From Martelella radicis (lineage in GTDB: Bacteria > Pseudomonadota > Alphaproteobacteria > Rhizobiales > Rhizobiaceae), in contig NZ_JACIDZ010000019.1 in assembly GCF_014196625.1 (NCBI RefSeq), forward strand, positions 1 to 56,676: a stretch of 56,676 nt of DNA. Direction: 5' to 3'. Shown here in pieces: positions 43,847 through 52,564 of this stretch (positions are counted from its first letter, which is position 1; every line of letters begins with the position of its first letter). The position numbers and the translations under genes are program-made. Under the pieces are notes generated by a model. The model was not told where the DNA came from and did not search any database. It saw only the letters and a list, made by a program, of their open reading frames with translations.

Positions 43847-45073
43847 TCAGACTCCGAAATCGTCGTAGAAGATGGACTTCGGCTCGACGCCGAGCCGGTG
43901 CAGCGTATTGGTGACCGCCGAAATCATCACCGGCGGTCCGCACATATAGTATTCGCAATCCTCCGGTGCCGGATGGCGGGAAAGCTCGGCCCGCACGATA
44001 TCGTGGATGAAGCCGCTCGCCCCCGTCCAGCGGTCGCCGGGCGCGGGATCGGAAAGCGCCGGTGTCCACGAGAAATTGTCGTGCTCGGCGGCGATCTTTT
44101 CGAACTCCTCGACATAGAAGAGGTCGGCGACCGAGCGCGCGCCATAGAAGAAGCGCATCCGCCGGGGTGTGTTCTTGCCGATCTGGTCATGGATCATGGC
44201 CCTCAGCGGTGCCATGCCGACGCCGCCGCCGATGAACACCATCTCGCGGTCGGTCGGCTGCACCTCGAATTCGCCGAAGGGGCCGGACGCTTCGATCTCG
44301 TCGCCCGGTTTCAGCGCGAACAGGAAGGAGGAGACGATGCCCGGCGGAATTTCCTGCTCGCGCCCGGGCGGCGGGGCGGCAAGCCGAATGTTGAAGACGG
44401 CGCGCTCGGCCTTCGCGTCCTCCGGCCTGCAGGCGATCGAATAGGCGCGGGTTACGGATTTTTCCGCATAGGACGTCATCTCCGACCAGCCGGACATCGC
44501 CCAGGCGTCGCGGAATGGCGGGTCGATGTCGATGTCGCGGAAGTCGAGCCTGTAGGCGGGCGCTGTCAGCTGCATGAAGCCGCCGGCGATGAAATCAAAC
44601 GGCTGGCCTTCGGGAAGCTGCAACACCAGTTCGCGGATCAGCGGCGCCTTCATCTCGTTGGAGACGACGCGGCAGGTAAAGCCGGTCGCGCCGACGAAGT
44701 CCTGCGGCACGGTTACCGAACAGGGGCCGCGCAGTGCTGTCTGGCAGGCAAGGCGCATATGGGCGCGGCGCTCGGCGGCAGACAGCACGCCGCGCTCGGT
44801 CGCCTGCGGCTCGCCGGCGCCTTCGCCGTCCACATGCACGCGGCAGAGCCCGCAGGTGCCGGATCCGCCGCAGGCAGCGGGAATACCGATGCCCGCCCCG
44901 TGCAGAACGCCGAGCAGGCGGTCGCCGCGATTGGCCTCGATTGTCATGGTTTCGTTGACCGTCACCGTCAGCGCCTCGGCGGGGATCAGGCGCGCGCGGG
45001 TGATCAGGAGCGCGAGCGTCAGCACGAGGACAAGGCCGATGACGACAAGGGCTCCGACTGCAATCTCGTTCAT
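43847..45073 (-). CDS. nqrF: Na+-translocating NADH:quinone reductase subunit F
   Basis: This 408-residue protein begins with a membrane helix and has a plant-type ferredoxin domain with Cys68, Cys74, Cys77 and Cys110, then an FAD domain ('RAYSIACRP') and an NADH-binding domain ('GGGVGMAPLRAM'). NqrF is the electron entry point: it oxidises NADH on the cytoplasmic side. Its start overlaps the nqrE stop by four bases. The full set nqrA-F is present, on the minus strand. Confidence 0.96.
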   Translation of the reverse strand: MNEIAVGALVVIGLVLVLTLALLITRARLIPAEALTVTVNETMTIEANRGDRLLGVLHGAGIGIPAACGGSGTCGLCRVHVDGEGAGEPQATERGVLSAAERRAHMRLACQTALRGPCSVTVPQDFVGATGFTCRVVSNEMKAPLIRELVLQLPEGQPFDFIAGGFMQLTAPAYRLDFRDIDIDPPFRDAWAMSGWSEMTSYAEKSVTRAYSIACRPEDAKAERAVFNIRLAAPPPGREQEIPPGIVSSFLFALKPGDEIEASGPFGEFEVQPTDREMVFIGGGVGMAPLRAMIHDQIGKNTPRRMRFFYGARSVADLFYVEEFEKIAAEHDNFSWTPALSDPAPGDRWTGASGFIHDIVRAELSRHPAPEDCEYYMCGPPVMISAVTNTLHRLGVEPKSIFYDDFGV

Positions 45074-45681
45074 GGCGTCACCATTTGCGCGAATGCGGAA
45101 AAGCCGAGGGACATCATCCCGGCAAGGGTGAAGGTAATGCCAAGCCCGCGCAGGCCCTGCGGCAGGTCGGCATAGGCAAGCCGCGCGCGGATCGCGCCGA
45201 GAAGCACCACGGCAACGCCGAAGCCAAAGCCCTGGCCCAGACCGAAGACCGCCGATTCACCGATGGAATAGTCGCGGTCGACCATGAACAGGCTGCCGGC
45301 GAGGATGGCGCAATGCACGGTCAGAAGCGGCAGGAACACGCCGAAGGAGGCATAGATTGCCGGAAAGAAGCGGTCGAGCACCATTTCCACGAGCTGAACG
45401 GTGGCGGCGATGACGCCGATGAAGGAGATCAGCTTCAGATAGGAAAGGTCGATATCCGGCATGCCGGCCCAGGCCCAGGCGCCCGGCGCCAGCAGCGCGT
45501 GATAGATGACCTGGTTGAGCGGCACTGTGACGCCCATGACGGCGGTCACCGCGATGCCGAGGCCGATGGCCGACGGCGTGCGGCGCGACAGCGCCAGAAA
45601 GGTGCAGAGCCCGAGAAACAGCGTCAGCGGCGCATTCTCGACGAAGGCGGCACTGAGGAACAGGTTCCAGAGGTCGGTCAT
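45070..45681 (-). CDS. nqrE: Na+-translocating NADH:quinone reductase subunit E
   Basis: This 203-residue membrane protein has six helices. Cys26 ('LFLGLCTFLAL') and Cys124 ('LLTVHCAIL') align with the cysteines that share a [2Fe-2S] cluster with NqrD. Its start overlaps the nqrD stop by four bases. The helix layout and N-terminus match NqrE of Vibrio. Confidence 0.96.
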   Translation of the reverse strand: MTDLWNLFLSAAFVENAPLTLFLGLCTFLALSRRTPSAIGLGIAVTAVMGVTVPLNQVIYHALLAPGAWAWAGMPDIDLSYLKLISFIGVIAATVQLVEMVLDRFFPAIYASFGVFLPLLTVHCAILAGSLFMVDRDYSIGESAVFGLGQGFGFGVAVVLLGAIRARLAYADLPQGLRGLGITFTLAGMMSLGFSAFAQMVTP

Positions 45682-46343
45682 TTTCCGGCCTCCTCTGTCT
45701 TCGGCGGGTTGAATTCGGAGGGTTCGGCCTGCTGCGGCAGAACGGTGCGGATCGCCCAGACGAGACCGCCGAGCATGAAGAAGGCGCTCGGGGCGAGCAG
45801 CATCAGATTGAGCGGCGTGAACCAGCCGCCATCGGCGACCACGGGAAAGACCTGATAGCCCATGAGCTTACCCGCGCCGAAGAGCTCGCGCGCGGAACCG
45901 ATGACGATCAGCACCAGCGAATAGCCGAGCCCGTTGCCGAGCGCGTCGACCATGGAGGGAAGCGGCGGGTTGGAACGGGAAAAGCTCTCCGTGCGTCCGA
46001 GCACCAGGCAGTTGGTGGTGATCAGACTGACGAAGACCGAGAGCTTGCGGCTGATGTCAAAGAAATAGGCCTGCAGGAACTGGTCGATGACGACCACCAG
46101 CGACGCGACGATGACGATCTGCACGATCAGCCGGATGGAATCGGGAATATGCCGGCGGATGAGGCTGACGAGCAGGGCCGAGAGCACCAGAACCGTCGTC
46201 AGCGAGGCTGACATGGTGAGCGCGGTCGCAACCGAGGTGGTGACGGCGAGCGCCGAGCAGATGCCGAGGATCTGCAGCGTCACCGGGTTTTGCAGGACCA
46301 GCGGCTCCGTCAGCGTCGACCAGAGATTGGTTGACCGGGCCAT
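45678..46343 (-). CDS. nqrD: Na+-translocating NADH:quinone reductase subunit D
   Basis: This 221-residue protein has six membrane helices. Cys29 ('ILGICSALAV') and Cys112 ('TNCLVLGRTE') are the NqrD half of the intramembrane iron-sulfur site, at the same numbers as in Vibrio cholerae. It is a neighbour of NqrE in the complex and overlaps with its gene by four bases. Confidence 0.96.
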   Translation of the reverse strand: MARSTNLWSTLTEPLVLQNPVTLQILGICSALAVTTSVATALTMSASLTTVLVLSALLVSLIRRHIPDSIRLIVQIVIVASLVVVIDQFLQAYFFDISRKLSVFVSLITTNCLVLGRTESFSRSNPPLPSMVDALGNGLGYSLVLIVIGSARELFGAGKLMGYQVFPVVADGGWFTPLNLMLLAPSAFFMLGGLVWAIRTVLPQQAEPSEFNPPKTEEAGK

Positions 46344-46344
46344 A

Positions 46345-47145
46345 TCAGAACTCCCCGCGCTGAACGGCGTCTATGAACGGGCCGTAGCCCTCGGGTCCGC
46401 CCCAGAAGCGCATGATCTTGGTGAACGCGTTGCCGGTGCGCGTCGCCCCGGTAATGCCGTCGACCTCGTAGTCGTTGCCCGCAGCACCCTTGGCGACGGC
46501 AAAGCGCACCGTGCCCGTTTGATCGGCGAGCTCGGTGCCGGGGAATTGGGCGAGCCAGGCCGGCTCCTCGATGCGCCCGCCAAGGCCGGGGGTTTCGGCC
46601 TGGTTGGTGATCGCAAGGCCCGCGATCGTGTTCATGTCGCCGCGCAGCGCCACGATCGCGTCGATCGGCGCCTGGTAGCCCGGTCCGCTGATCGGCAAGA
46701 GCGCCAGCGAAATGTCGCCAGCCTCGTTGCGAAGAAGATAGATCTGGGCGTAATCCGGCCGCCGGCCGATGCCGGCCGTGTCTTCCGCCGGCGTCAGCGT
46801 GGTCCAGTTGGCTGCGTCATCCAGGGCTGCCGCAAGCGTCGCAGGGGTCACATCCTCCGCGGCCTGCCCCTTCGGCAGGTTGATCACGACGGTGGACAGC
46901 GAACCGCCGGATTGCTCGAGGATTTGCGTCATGCCGGGAATGCCGGCGACGAGCGCTTCAAGCCGGGCCTGTTCTTCCGCCGCGCGGTTTGCCGCCTGGA
47001 TCGGCCGCAGGATGACCGTTGCGCCGGAGACCATGAGGGCGCAGACGGCGGAGACGAGAAAGGCGATGACGACGGTCTTTGTCCGGTTTTCATTGGGCAG
47101 CGCCAGGAACCGGCGCCATGCCGAGAACGGGTTCAGGTCAGCCAT
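46345..47145 (-). CDS. nqrC: Na+-translocating NADH:quinone reductase subunit C
   Basis: This 266-residue protein has one N-terminal membrane helix ('TVVIAFLVSAVCALMVSGATVIL') and a periplasmic domain with the FMN attachment motif in 'DGITGATRTGN' (Thr235 by count), the site modified by ApbE. The upstream ATG (47208) would add residues with no family match, so 47145 is preferred. It lies between nqrB and nqrD. Confidence 0.94.
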   Translation of the reverse strand: MADLNPFSAWRRFLALPNENRTKTVVIAFLVSAVCALMVSGATVILRPIQAANRAAEEQARLEALVAGIPGMTQILEQSGGSLSTVVINLPKGQAAEDVTPATLAAALDDAANWTTLTPAEDTAGIGRRPDYAQIYLLRNEAGDISLALLPISGPGYQAPIDAIVALRGDMNTIAGLAITNQAETPGLGGRIEEPAWLAQFPGTELADQTGTVRFAVAKGAAGNDYEVDGITGATRTGNAFTKIMRFWGGPEGYGPFIDAVQRGEF

Positions 47146-47914
47146 GACGTCTTCTCCTTTGGGCAAGCCACAGCGCAATGGCGGCTTCGTCCAGCAACGG
47201 GGCGGCAAGCGAGGTCAGAAGGGCGGCCGAAACGGCCAATTGGACATGGGCCGCACTCTGCCAACCAAGCGTGAACAGGATGATCATTGCACCGAAAAAG
47301 GCGCCGTTGAGCCAACCGCCGAGCTTTGTCGAGGCGCTGGCCACCGGATCGGCGACAAGCAGCACCAGCACCACGGCGATGGCTGGAAATGCAGGGGCAA
47401 CGGGCAGGCCGGCAAGATGCGCGCCGCCAATGACGATGACAGCGCCGGCGATCACGCGCGCCGGCATGACGCCGAAGAGCGCGCCGAGAAGGGCGGCGGG
47501 TATGGCGGCCCAGGCAAGCGGCAGCGGCGGTTCCGGCCAGGGGGCCGTGACAAAGCCGAAGCCGAGAAAGGCAAGCGTGACAGTCGCCGGGTTCAGCACG
47601 TTGCGGCCCCAGCCGCCGAAGACGAGCTCGGCCATGACCGAGCCGAAAGAGATGCCGAGGACAAGCTGCAGGATGGAGAGGTCCTCCGGCGCCAGCATGG
47701 CAATGGCAAGCGCCGTCAGCGCGCCGGCAAAGGAGGGCGGCTGGGCCCGGGCCAGCATGAAGATGACATGCCAGAGGCCGGAGATGATCAGCGCCAGCAC
47801 CAGAAGGCCGGCGGCATCCAGCCCGCCATACCAGAGCCAGGTCAGAGCCAGCGGCATGACCGAAATCAGCAGCAGGAGGGCGACGGTTTCGCGGTCCCAC
47901 AATCCGTGGTTCAT
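47138..47914 (-). CDS. nqrB: NqrB-like subunit, short form without FMN motif
   Basis: This 258-residue membrane protein is much shorter than the usual 400-residue NqrB. 'VLGISFGSVMAELVFGGWGRNVLNPATVTLAF' and 'VADPVASASTKLGGWLNGAFFGAMIILF' match NqrB well, but the N-terminal 75 residues and the stretch with the SGAT sequence that binds FMN in Vibrio are missing. The start at 47914 overlaps the nqrA stop (ATGA), so the short form is the real gene product and not a frame error. It should form the channel core of the complex without FMN-B. Confidence 0.87.
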   Translation of the reverse strand: MNHGLWDRETVALLLLISVMPLALTWLWYGGLDAAGLLVLALIISGLWHVIFMLARAQPPSFAGALTALAIAMLAPEDLSILQLVLGISFGSVMAELVFGGWGRNVLNPATVTLAFLGFGFVTAPWPEPPLPLAWAAIPAALLGALFGVMPARVIAGAVIVIGGAHLAGLPVAPAFPAIAVVLVLLVADPVASASTKLGGWLNGAFFGAMIILFTLGWQSAAHVQLAVSAALLTSLAAPLLDEAAIALWLAQRRRRHG

Positions 47915-49182
47915 GCGGGCGCCTCCTCTTTCTCGATGGCGTTCAAAAGCCCGCGCAATTGGGCGGAAAGCGATGGTTCGGCAAAGGTGACGTAATCGAC
48001 CAGGGCAAGGTCCTCTTCCAGAAGCGACAGCGCGCCGAGGCGGGCGGCGGCCTCCTGATCGCCGGAGGAAAGCGAGCGCATCAGGGCGGCGGCCGGAATA
48101 TCGCCGCCGAAGGCCTGAGACAGGGCGGCCGTCGGAATGATCGGCAGCGGCCGGGCGGCGCGGGTCAATGCTGCGGAAAACCAATGGCCGCGCCGTTTGC
48201 CGGAACCGCGCGCAAGAACGCTCGCCTGCCGGTCGCGCGGGCCCAGCCAGTGGGCGGGCTGGCCGTCGAGCACGGAGCCTGCGAGCACCTGATAGGGCCC
48301 GGGCTGTACATGGCCGTGACAGAGCCCGCGCAGATCCGCGCCGGGCTGGCAGCGCAGAAGCCGCGGTTCGCGCATGGCCGAACCGGTGACGGTGACGAGC
48401 CGGGTCTCGGGAAGAAGGCCCGAGGCAAGGAGATCGCCGAGATCGGCGACATCCTCGGCGTGGATATCCCAGATGCGGGCGTCGACTGTGGCCGGCGCGT
48501 GGTGGTGGATCTGGATGCCGGGAAGACCCTGCGGGTGCAGCGAACCGCAGGTTATGCGACGGACTTTGGCGCTACCGTCGAGGTCGAGCTTCTTGCCGCT
48601 GGCCTCGCAGAGGAAAACCTGCTCGCCGGCGAGAAGGCCGAGCGCGGAAAGCCCGCGTGAAAGCGCTTCCTCACGGCCGGCAAGCGCCAATCGCGGATCG
48701 GGCGCGGCAGGCCTCGAATCGGTTGCCATCACGAAGATGGCGGCAGGGGTCTCGGAAAGGGCAGGCATATGGCCGAAGGGTCTGCTGCGGAACAGCCGCC
48801 AGAGGCCGGCTTCCTGCATCAGGGACCGCAGCGCCGCTGCATCGCTGTCTGCTTTTTCTGTCGGGAATGAATGCCGGTCGCCGCCATCCTCGCGGAACAG
48901 CAGCATCTGGATCAGCCTTCGGCCGGGATTGAGCTCGATCGCCGCCACCCGCGCGGGCATGGGCGCGACAAGCTTGATCTCCTCTGCCGCACGCAGCGAG
49001 AAGAGCGGCTGCCCCTGGACGACGCGCTGATCGACCTCGACCAGCGGCACGACGCGCAGTTCCTCGCCGGGGGCAGGCACAAGGGCCGCCTCTTCGGTCA
49101 GAAGCGTTTCGGCAGCATGGTCAGAGGGTAATGAAGGGCCGGTCGGCACGGACAGGCCGGCGGAAAAAAGACGGTCCAACAA
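47911..49182 (-). CDS. nqrA: Na+-translocating NADH:quinone reductase subunit A
   Basis: This protein of about 423 residues is the soluble cytoplasmic subunit. It has 'VAPMPARVAAIELNPGRRLIQ' (lipoyl-like N-domain), 'ITCGSLHPQGLPGIQIHHHAPA' and 'WDIHAEDVADLGDLL', matching NqrA. An ATG at 49263 would add 27 residues that have no family match. The TTG at 49182 (or 49179) follows GGGAGTGA and fits the family start, leaving about 120 bases for the divergent promoters. This start choice is uncertain. Confidence 0.88.
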   Translation of the reverse strand: MLDRLFSAGLSVPTGPSLPSDHAAETLLTEEAALVPAPGEELRVVPLVEVDQRVVQGQPLFSLRAAEEIKLVAPMPARVAAIELNPGRRLIQMLLFREDGGDRHSFPTEKADSDAAALRSLMQEAGLWRLFRSRPFGHMPALSETPAAIFVMATDSRPAAPDPRLALAGREEALSRGLSALGLLAGEQVFLCEASGKKLDLDGSAKVRRITCGSLHPQGLPGIQIHHHAPATVDARIWDIHAEDVADLGDLLASGLLPETRLVTVTGSAMREPRLLRCQPGADLRGLCHGHVQPGPYQVLAGSVLDGQPAHWLGPRDRQASVLARGSGKRRGHWFSAALTRAARPLPIIPTAALSQAFGGDIPAAALMRSLSSGDQEAAARLGALSLLEEDLALVDYVTFAEPSLSAQLRGLLNAIEKEEAPA

Positions 49183-49306
49183 GTCACTCCCAAGCGTTTC
49201 GGCGTCAAACAATGCGGTCTTTCCGACATTTGATTTGCCGGAACGGGCCGAATTGTTTAGCATAAGCCTAGCACAGACTATGAATTTTCAGCGGGGGTGA
49301 AAAGCC
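49183..49306. promoter_or_regulatory. divergent promoter region of nqrA and the pentaheme cytochrome
   Basis: This 124-bp AT-rich spacer, assuming the nqrA start at 49182, must carry promoters in both directions. No clear palindrome was identified, but RegA-type sites are poorly conserved and cannot be excluded. Confidence 0.4.
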
Positions 49307-50485
49307 ATGTCTTATGGAGTGAAGCGGTTTTCTTCAACTTTCATTGCAGTTATTGCAGCGACATTGACGTTTGTCAATTCTAGTGGCGTCTCCGCACAGG
49401 ATAGCGGGGAAGGCGAGGCGGCGGTCGAAGCGCTTGAACTCTTCGTCATGCCGCAATCGGGGCCATTCCGTCCGGATCAGATTTCGATCCCGCAGCAGAA
49501 GATGATCGAGGCTTGGGCGCGCTCCGCCCATGCCGATGCCTCTGCCGAAGCCTTTACGCACTGGGATGGCGAAGGCGAAGTTCCCGCGAGCTGTTCCACC
49601 TGTCACTCCGGCGCGGGCTTCCGCGCCTTCCACGGCCTTGACGGCAGCGAGCCGGGCGTGGCGGCGGCCGTGCCGGTCGGCGGCGTCGTCGATTGCGAGA
49701 CCTGCCACAATCCCGGCCTTGCCGAAATCACCGCGATCACGCTGCCGAGCGGCATCGAACATCCGGTCAAGCCCGGCGTCGAGGCGGCTTGTCTCACCTG
49801 TCACGCTGGCCGCGCGGCCGGCGTGACGGTTTCCAATGCCGTCGGCGAAAAGGCCGATGATACGCCGGATCCGGAAATCGGCTTCGTCAATCCGCACTAC
49901 GCTCTGGCCGGCGCCGTGCGTCTCGGCGCTGTCGGGGCAGGCGGTTTCGAATATCCCGGCAAGACCTATTCCGGCCGCTTCTTCCATGCCCGCCCGGTCG
50001 CTGACTGCGCCTCCTGCCACAATCCGCACACGCTGACGGTGGCGGAAGAGACCTGTCTCCCCTGCCACGAGACCGGCAATTTCGACGCGATCCGCATTTC
50101 CCGCGTCAGCTATGACGGCAGCGGCGATCTTTCCAAGGGCATCCGTTCGGATGTCGCCAACAATGCCGCCTTGCTGATGAAGATGATCCAGGATTACGCC
50201 GCCAATGTCGCCGGCACGCCGATCATCTTCGAGCCGCACTATCCGTATTTCTTCGTCGATGCCGATCAGGACGGCCGCGCCGACGAGGTTGACGGACGGT
50301 CAGCGAGCTACAAGGCCTGGACGCCGCGCAGCCTGAAGGCGGCCTATAACTGGAAATTCGTCACCGCCGACCCCGGCGCCTTCGCGCACAATCCGCAATA
50401 TGTGCTGGAACTGCTCTACGATTCGATCGAGGACCTTTCGGGCCCGCTTGAGGTCGATGTCAGCGAGCTGGGTATCCAGCGTTAA
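49307..50485 (+). CDS. periplasmic pentaheme c-type cytochrome
   Basis: This 392-residue protein has a signal peptide (residues 1-30, ending VSAQD) and five CxxCH haem motifs: CSTCH (96-100), CETCH (130-134), CLTCH (162-166), CASCH (234-238) and CLPCH (250-254). It resembles multihaem proteins of the NapC/NrfB or octahaem type in spacing but I cannot place it in a family. Its C-terminal part has no haem. It is divergent from nqrA, so it may act with the Nqr complex or in an alternative electron route. Confidence 0.88.
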   Translation: MSYGVKRFSSTFIAVIAATLTFVNSSGVSAQDSGEGEAAVEALELFVMPQSGPFRPDQISIPQQKMIEAWARSAHADASAEAFTHWDGEGEVPASCSTCHSGAGFRAFHGLDGSEPGVAAAVPVGGVVDCETCHNPGLAEITAITLPSGIEHPVKPGVEAACLTCHAGRAAGVTVSNAVGEKADDTPDPEIGFVNPHYALAGAVRLGAVGAGGFEYPGKTYSGRFFHARPVADCASCHNPHTLTVAEETCLPCHETGNFDAIRISRVSYDGSGDLSKGIRSDVANNAALLMKMIQDYAANVAGTPIIFEPHYPYFFVDADQDGRADEVDGRSASYKAWTPRSLKAAYNWKFVTADPGAFAHNPQYVLELLYDSIEDLSGPLEVDVSELGIQR

Positions 50486-50504
50486 AGGCAGTGATCCAAG
50501 ACTG

Positions 50505-50530
50505 CCCGTCGGGCCTCTCCGCCCGGCGGG
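50505..50530 (+). terminator. stem-loop after the pentaheme cytochrome
   Basis: CCCGTCGGGC (50505-50514) and GCCCGGCGGG (50521-50530) pair almost perfectly around CTCTCC. It starts twenty bases after the cytochrome stop. There is no long T-tract. Confidence 0.6.
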
Positions 50531-50621
50531 ACATTCTGTCCCGTTGCTGCAATCGGTTCGGTCATGTTAACGCAGGGCTCATGCTTGGCGGCATTGCCCG
50601 CCGTTTTTCCTGCCGGACCGG

Positions 50622-51164
50622 ATGATACAATCAATGAACACGAACAAGGCCGAAGCGCCGCGCGCCATCATCGTCATGGGCGTGAGCGGATGCGGAAAAT
50701 CCTCCATCGCAAGGCTGGTCGCCGAACGCCTGGGGTGCGACCAGGTGGAGGGCGACGACCTTCACCCGGCCTCCAACGTCGAAAAGATGAGCGCCGGCAT
50801 CCCGCTAGAGGACGCCGATCGCTGGCCCTGGCTCGATCTCGTCGGCGCTGAACTGGCCAGATCCCGAGCGGAAGGCGTCGTGATCACCTGCTCGGCGCTG
50901 AAAAAGGTCTATCGCGACCGGTTGCGCGCGGCGGCGGGCCAGCCGCTTGCCTTTGTGTTCCTGAACGGCAGCGAGGCGCTTCTGGCTGAGCGGATCGGCG
51001 CGCGCGCCGGTCATTTCATGCCGACGACGCTGCTGAAGAGCCAGCTCGACACCCTCGAGGACCCGACCGGCGAACCCGGCGTGGTCACCGTTGATATCAA
51101 CAATCCGCTGGAGGTGATTGCCGAGGAGGCGATTGCGGGCCTTGGCGCCGTGTCTTTTCGCTAG
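50622..51164 (+). CDS. gntK: gluconokinase
   Basis: This protein of about 176-180 residues is of the P-loop kinase fold: Walker A 'GVSGCGKSSIARLV', 'EGDDLHPASNVEKMSAGIPLEDADRWPWL' (the substrate-binding signature of gluconokinases) and 'CSALKKVYRDRLR'. It phosphorylates gluconate to 6-phosphogluconate. Starts at 50622 and 50634 are both in frame; neither has a strong Shine-Dalgarno. It stands alone here. Confidence 0.9.
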   Translation: MIQSMNTNKAEAPRAIIVMGVSGCGKSSIARLVAERLGCDQVEGDDLHPASNVEKMSAGIPLEDADRWPWLDLVGAELARSRAEGVVITCSALKKVYRDRLRAAAGQPLAFVFLNGSEALLAERIGARAGHFMPTTLLKSQLDTLEDPTGEPGVVTVDINNPLEVIAEEAIAGLGAVSFR

Positions 51165-51298
51165 AGAGCGGCGGCTGCAAGGGCTGCTTCCCGGTCTTTC
51201 ACGCAAGCCTCGGTTGTCGATATCGCCTTATATTAGGCTTGCCTTTCGTATTGCCTTCGGCCAATTTTCACTCCGACATACCGATCGGAGGGTGAAAC

Positions 51299-52564
51299 AT
51301 GGCGGTGACGGCGGGTGAGCGCAACCGGGCGCTTTTTCTGGGAAGTATGGGCGGCGGCCTGGAATTCTATGATTTCGTGATCTACGCCACCTTCGCCTCG
51401 CAGATCGGCAAGACCTTCTTTCCGGCCGAAGAGGCGTCGACCCGGCTTCTGGCGGCCTTCGCCGTGTTCGCCGCCGGCTATCTGGTGCGCCCGATCGGCG
51501 GCATTCTCTTCTCCCATTTCGGCGACAGACACGGCCGCAAGCTGATGCTGCGCCTTTCGATTGCCGGCATGGCAGGGGCAACATTCCTCATCGCCTTTAT
51601 GCCTGGCTATGCGACCTGGGGCATTTCGGCCACCATCGCGCTCGTCGTGTTGCGCATGGTGCAGGGCCTTTGCCTTGGCGGCGAAATCCCCGGCGCGATG
51701 ACGTTGATCACCGAAACCATGCCGAAGCGGCGCGGGCTTGCCTGCGGCTTCCTGTTCATGATCATCAATGTCGGCATGCTGGCGGCCCAGGCGGTGCAAT
51801 GGGCGATCGAACATCTGTTGAGCGATGCGGCGGTGCTCTCCTATGGCTGGCGCATCGGTTTCTTCATCGGCGGGCTGGTGGCCATTGCCGGCTTCATCCT
51901 GCGCGCCCGCCTCGCCGAAAGCCCGGCCTTTGCCGAGATGGAATCGGCGACGCACAAGGTGCCGCTCACAGCACTCTTCCGCGACAATGCCCGCGCCGTC
52001 TGGCTCGGCCTGTTCATCACCGGGCTGGGTGCTGCCGCCGTGCCGCTGCTCTACCTCTACATGAACAGCTACCTGACCGATTTCCTGCACTATGATCCGG
52101 ACCAGGTGGCAACCGCCGTGCTTGTCGGCATCATCGTCTTCTCGCTGCCCATGCCGGTGGCCGGGGCGATCTCCGATTTCATCGGCATCAAGGTTCCGGC
52201 CTTTGTCGCCACCCTTTTGCTCGCGATCGCGGCCATCCCGGTCTATGTCTGGATCCACGAGGGCATCGCCTCGCTGATGCCGGCCATGATCGTGATCTCG
52301 CTGATCGGCGCCTTTGCCTGGGGCGTGGGGCCTGTGCTTTTGACCGCGATCTTCCCGACCGATGTGCGCTATACCGGCGTCGCCTTCGTCTACAATATCG
52401 GCTTTGCCATTGTCGGCGGGCTGACGCCGCTTCTCGCCACCTTCATCATCCAGCAGACGGGCTTCACGCTTGCGCCCGGCTTTCTGCTGGCGCTGTTTGC
52501 GGCGCTCGCCACGGTCGCGATCTTCCTCACCCAGGTGATCCCGGCGGAGAAGTCTCAGCTCTGA
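51299..52564 (+). CDS. MFS transporter, MHS family
   Basis: This 421-residue membrane protein has twelve helices and the motif 'GGGLEFYDFVIYATFASQIGKTFF' plus 'RPIGGILFSHFGDRHGRKLMLRLS', which place it in the metabolite:H+ symporter (ProP/ShiA-like) family. The substrate is a small organic acid or osmolyte, not resolved. GGAGGGTGAAAC precedes the ATG. Its 3' end overlaps the convergent kinase gene by ten bases. Confidence 0.91.
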   Translation: MAVTAGERNRALFLGSMGGGLEFYDFVIYATFASQIGKTFFPAEEASTRLLAAFAVFAAGYLVRPIGGILFSHFGDRHGRKLMLRLSIAGMAGATFLIAFMPGYATWGISATIALVVLRMVQGLCLGGEIPGAMTLITETMPKRRGLACGFLFMIINVGMLAAQAVQWAIEHLLSDAAVLSYGWRIGFFIGGLVAIAGFILRARLAESPAFAEMESATHKVPLTALFRDNARAVWLGLFITGLGAAAVPLLYLYMNSYLTDFLHYDPDQVATAVLVGIIVFSLPMPVAGAISDFIGIKVPAFVATLLLAIAAIPVYVWIHEGIASLMPAMIVISLIGAFAWGVGPVLLTAIFPTDVRYTGVAFVYNIGFAIVGGLTPLLATFIIQQTGFTLAPGFLLALFAALATVAIFLTQVIPAEKSQL

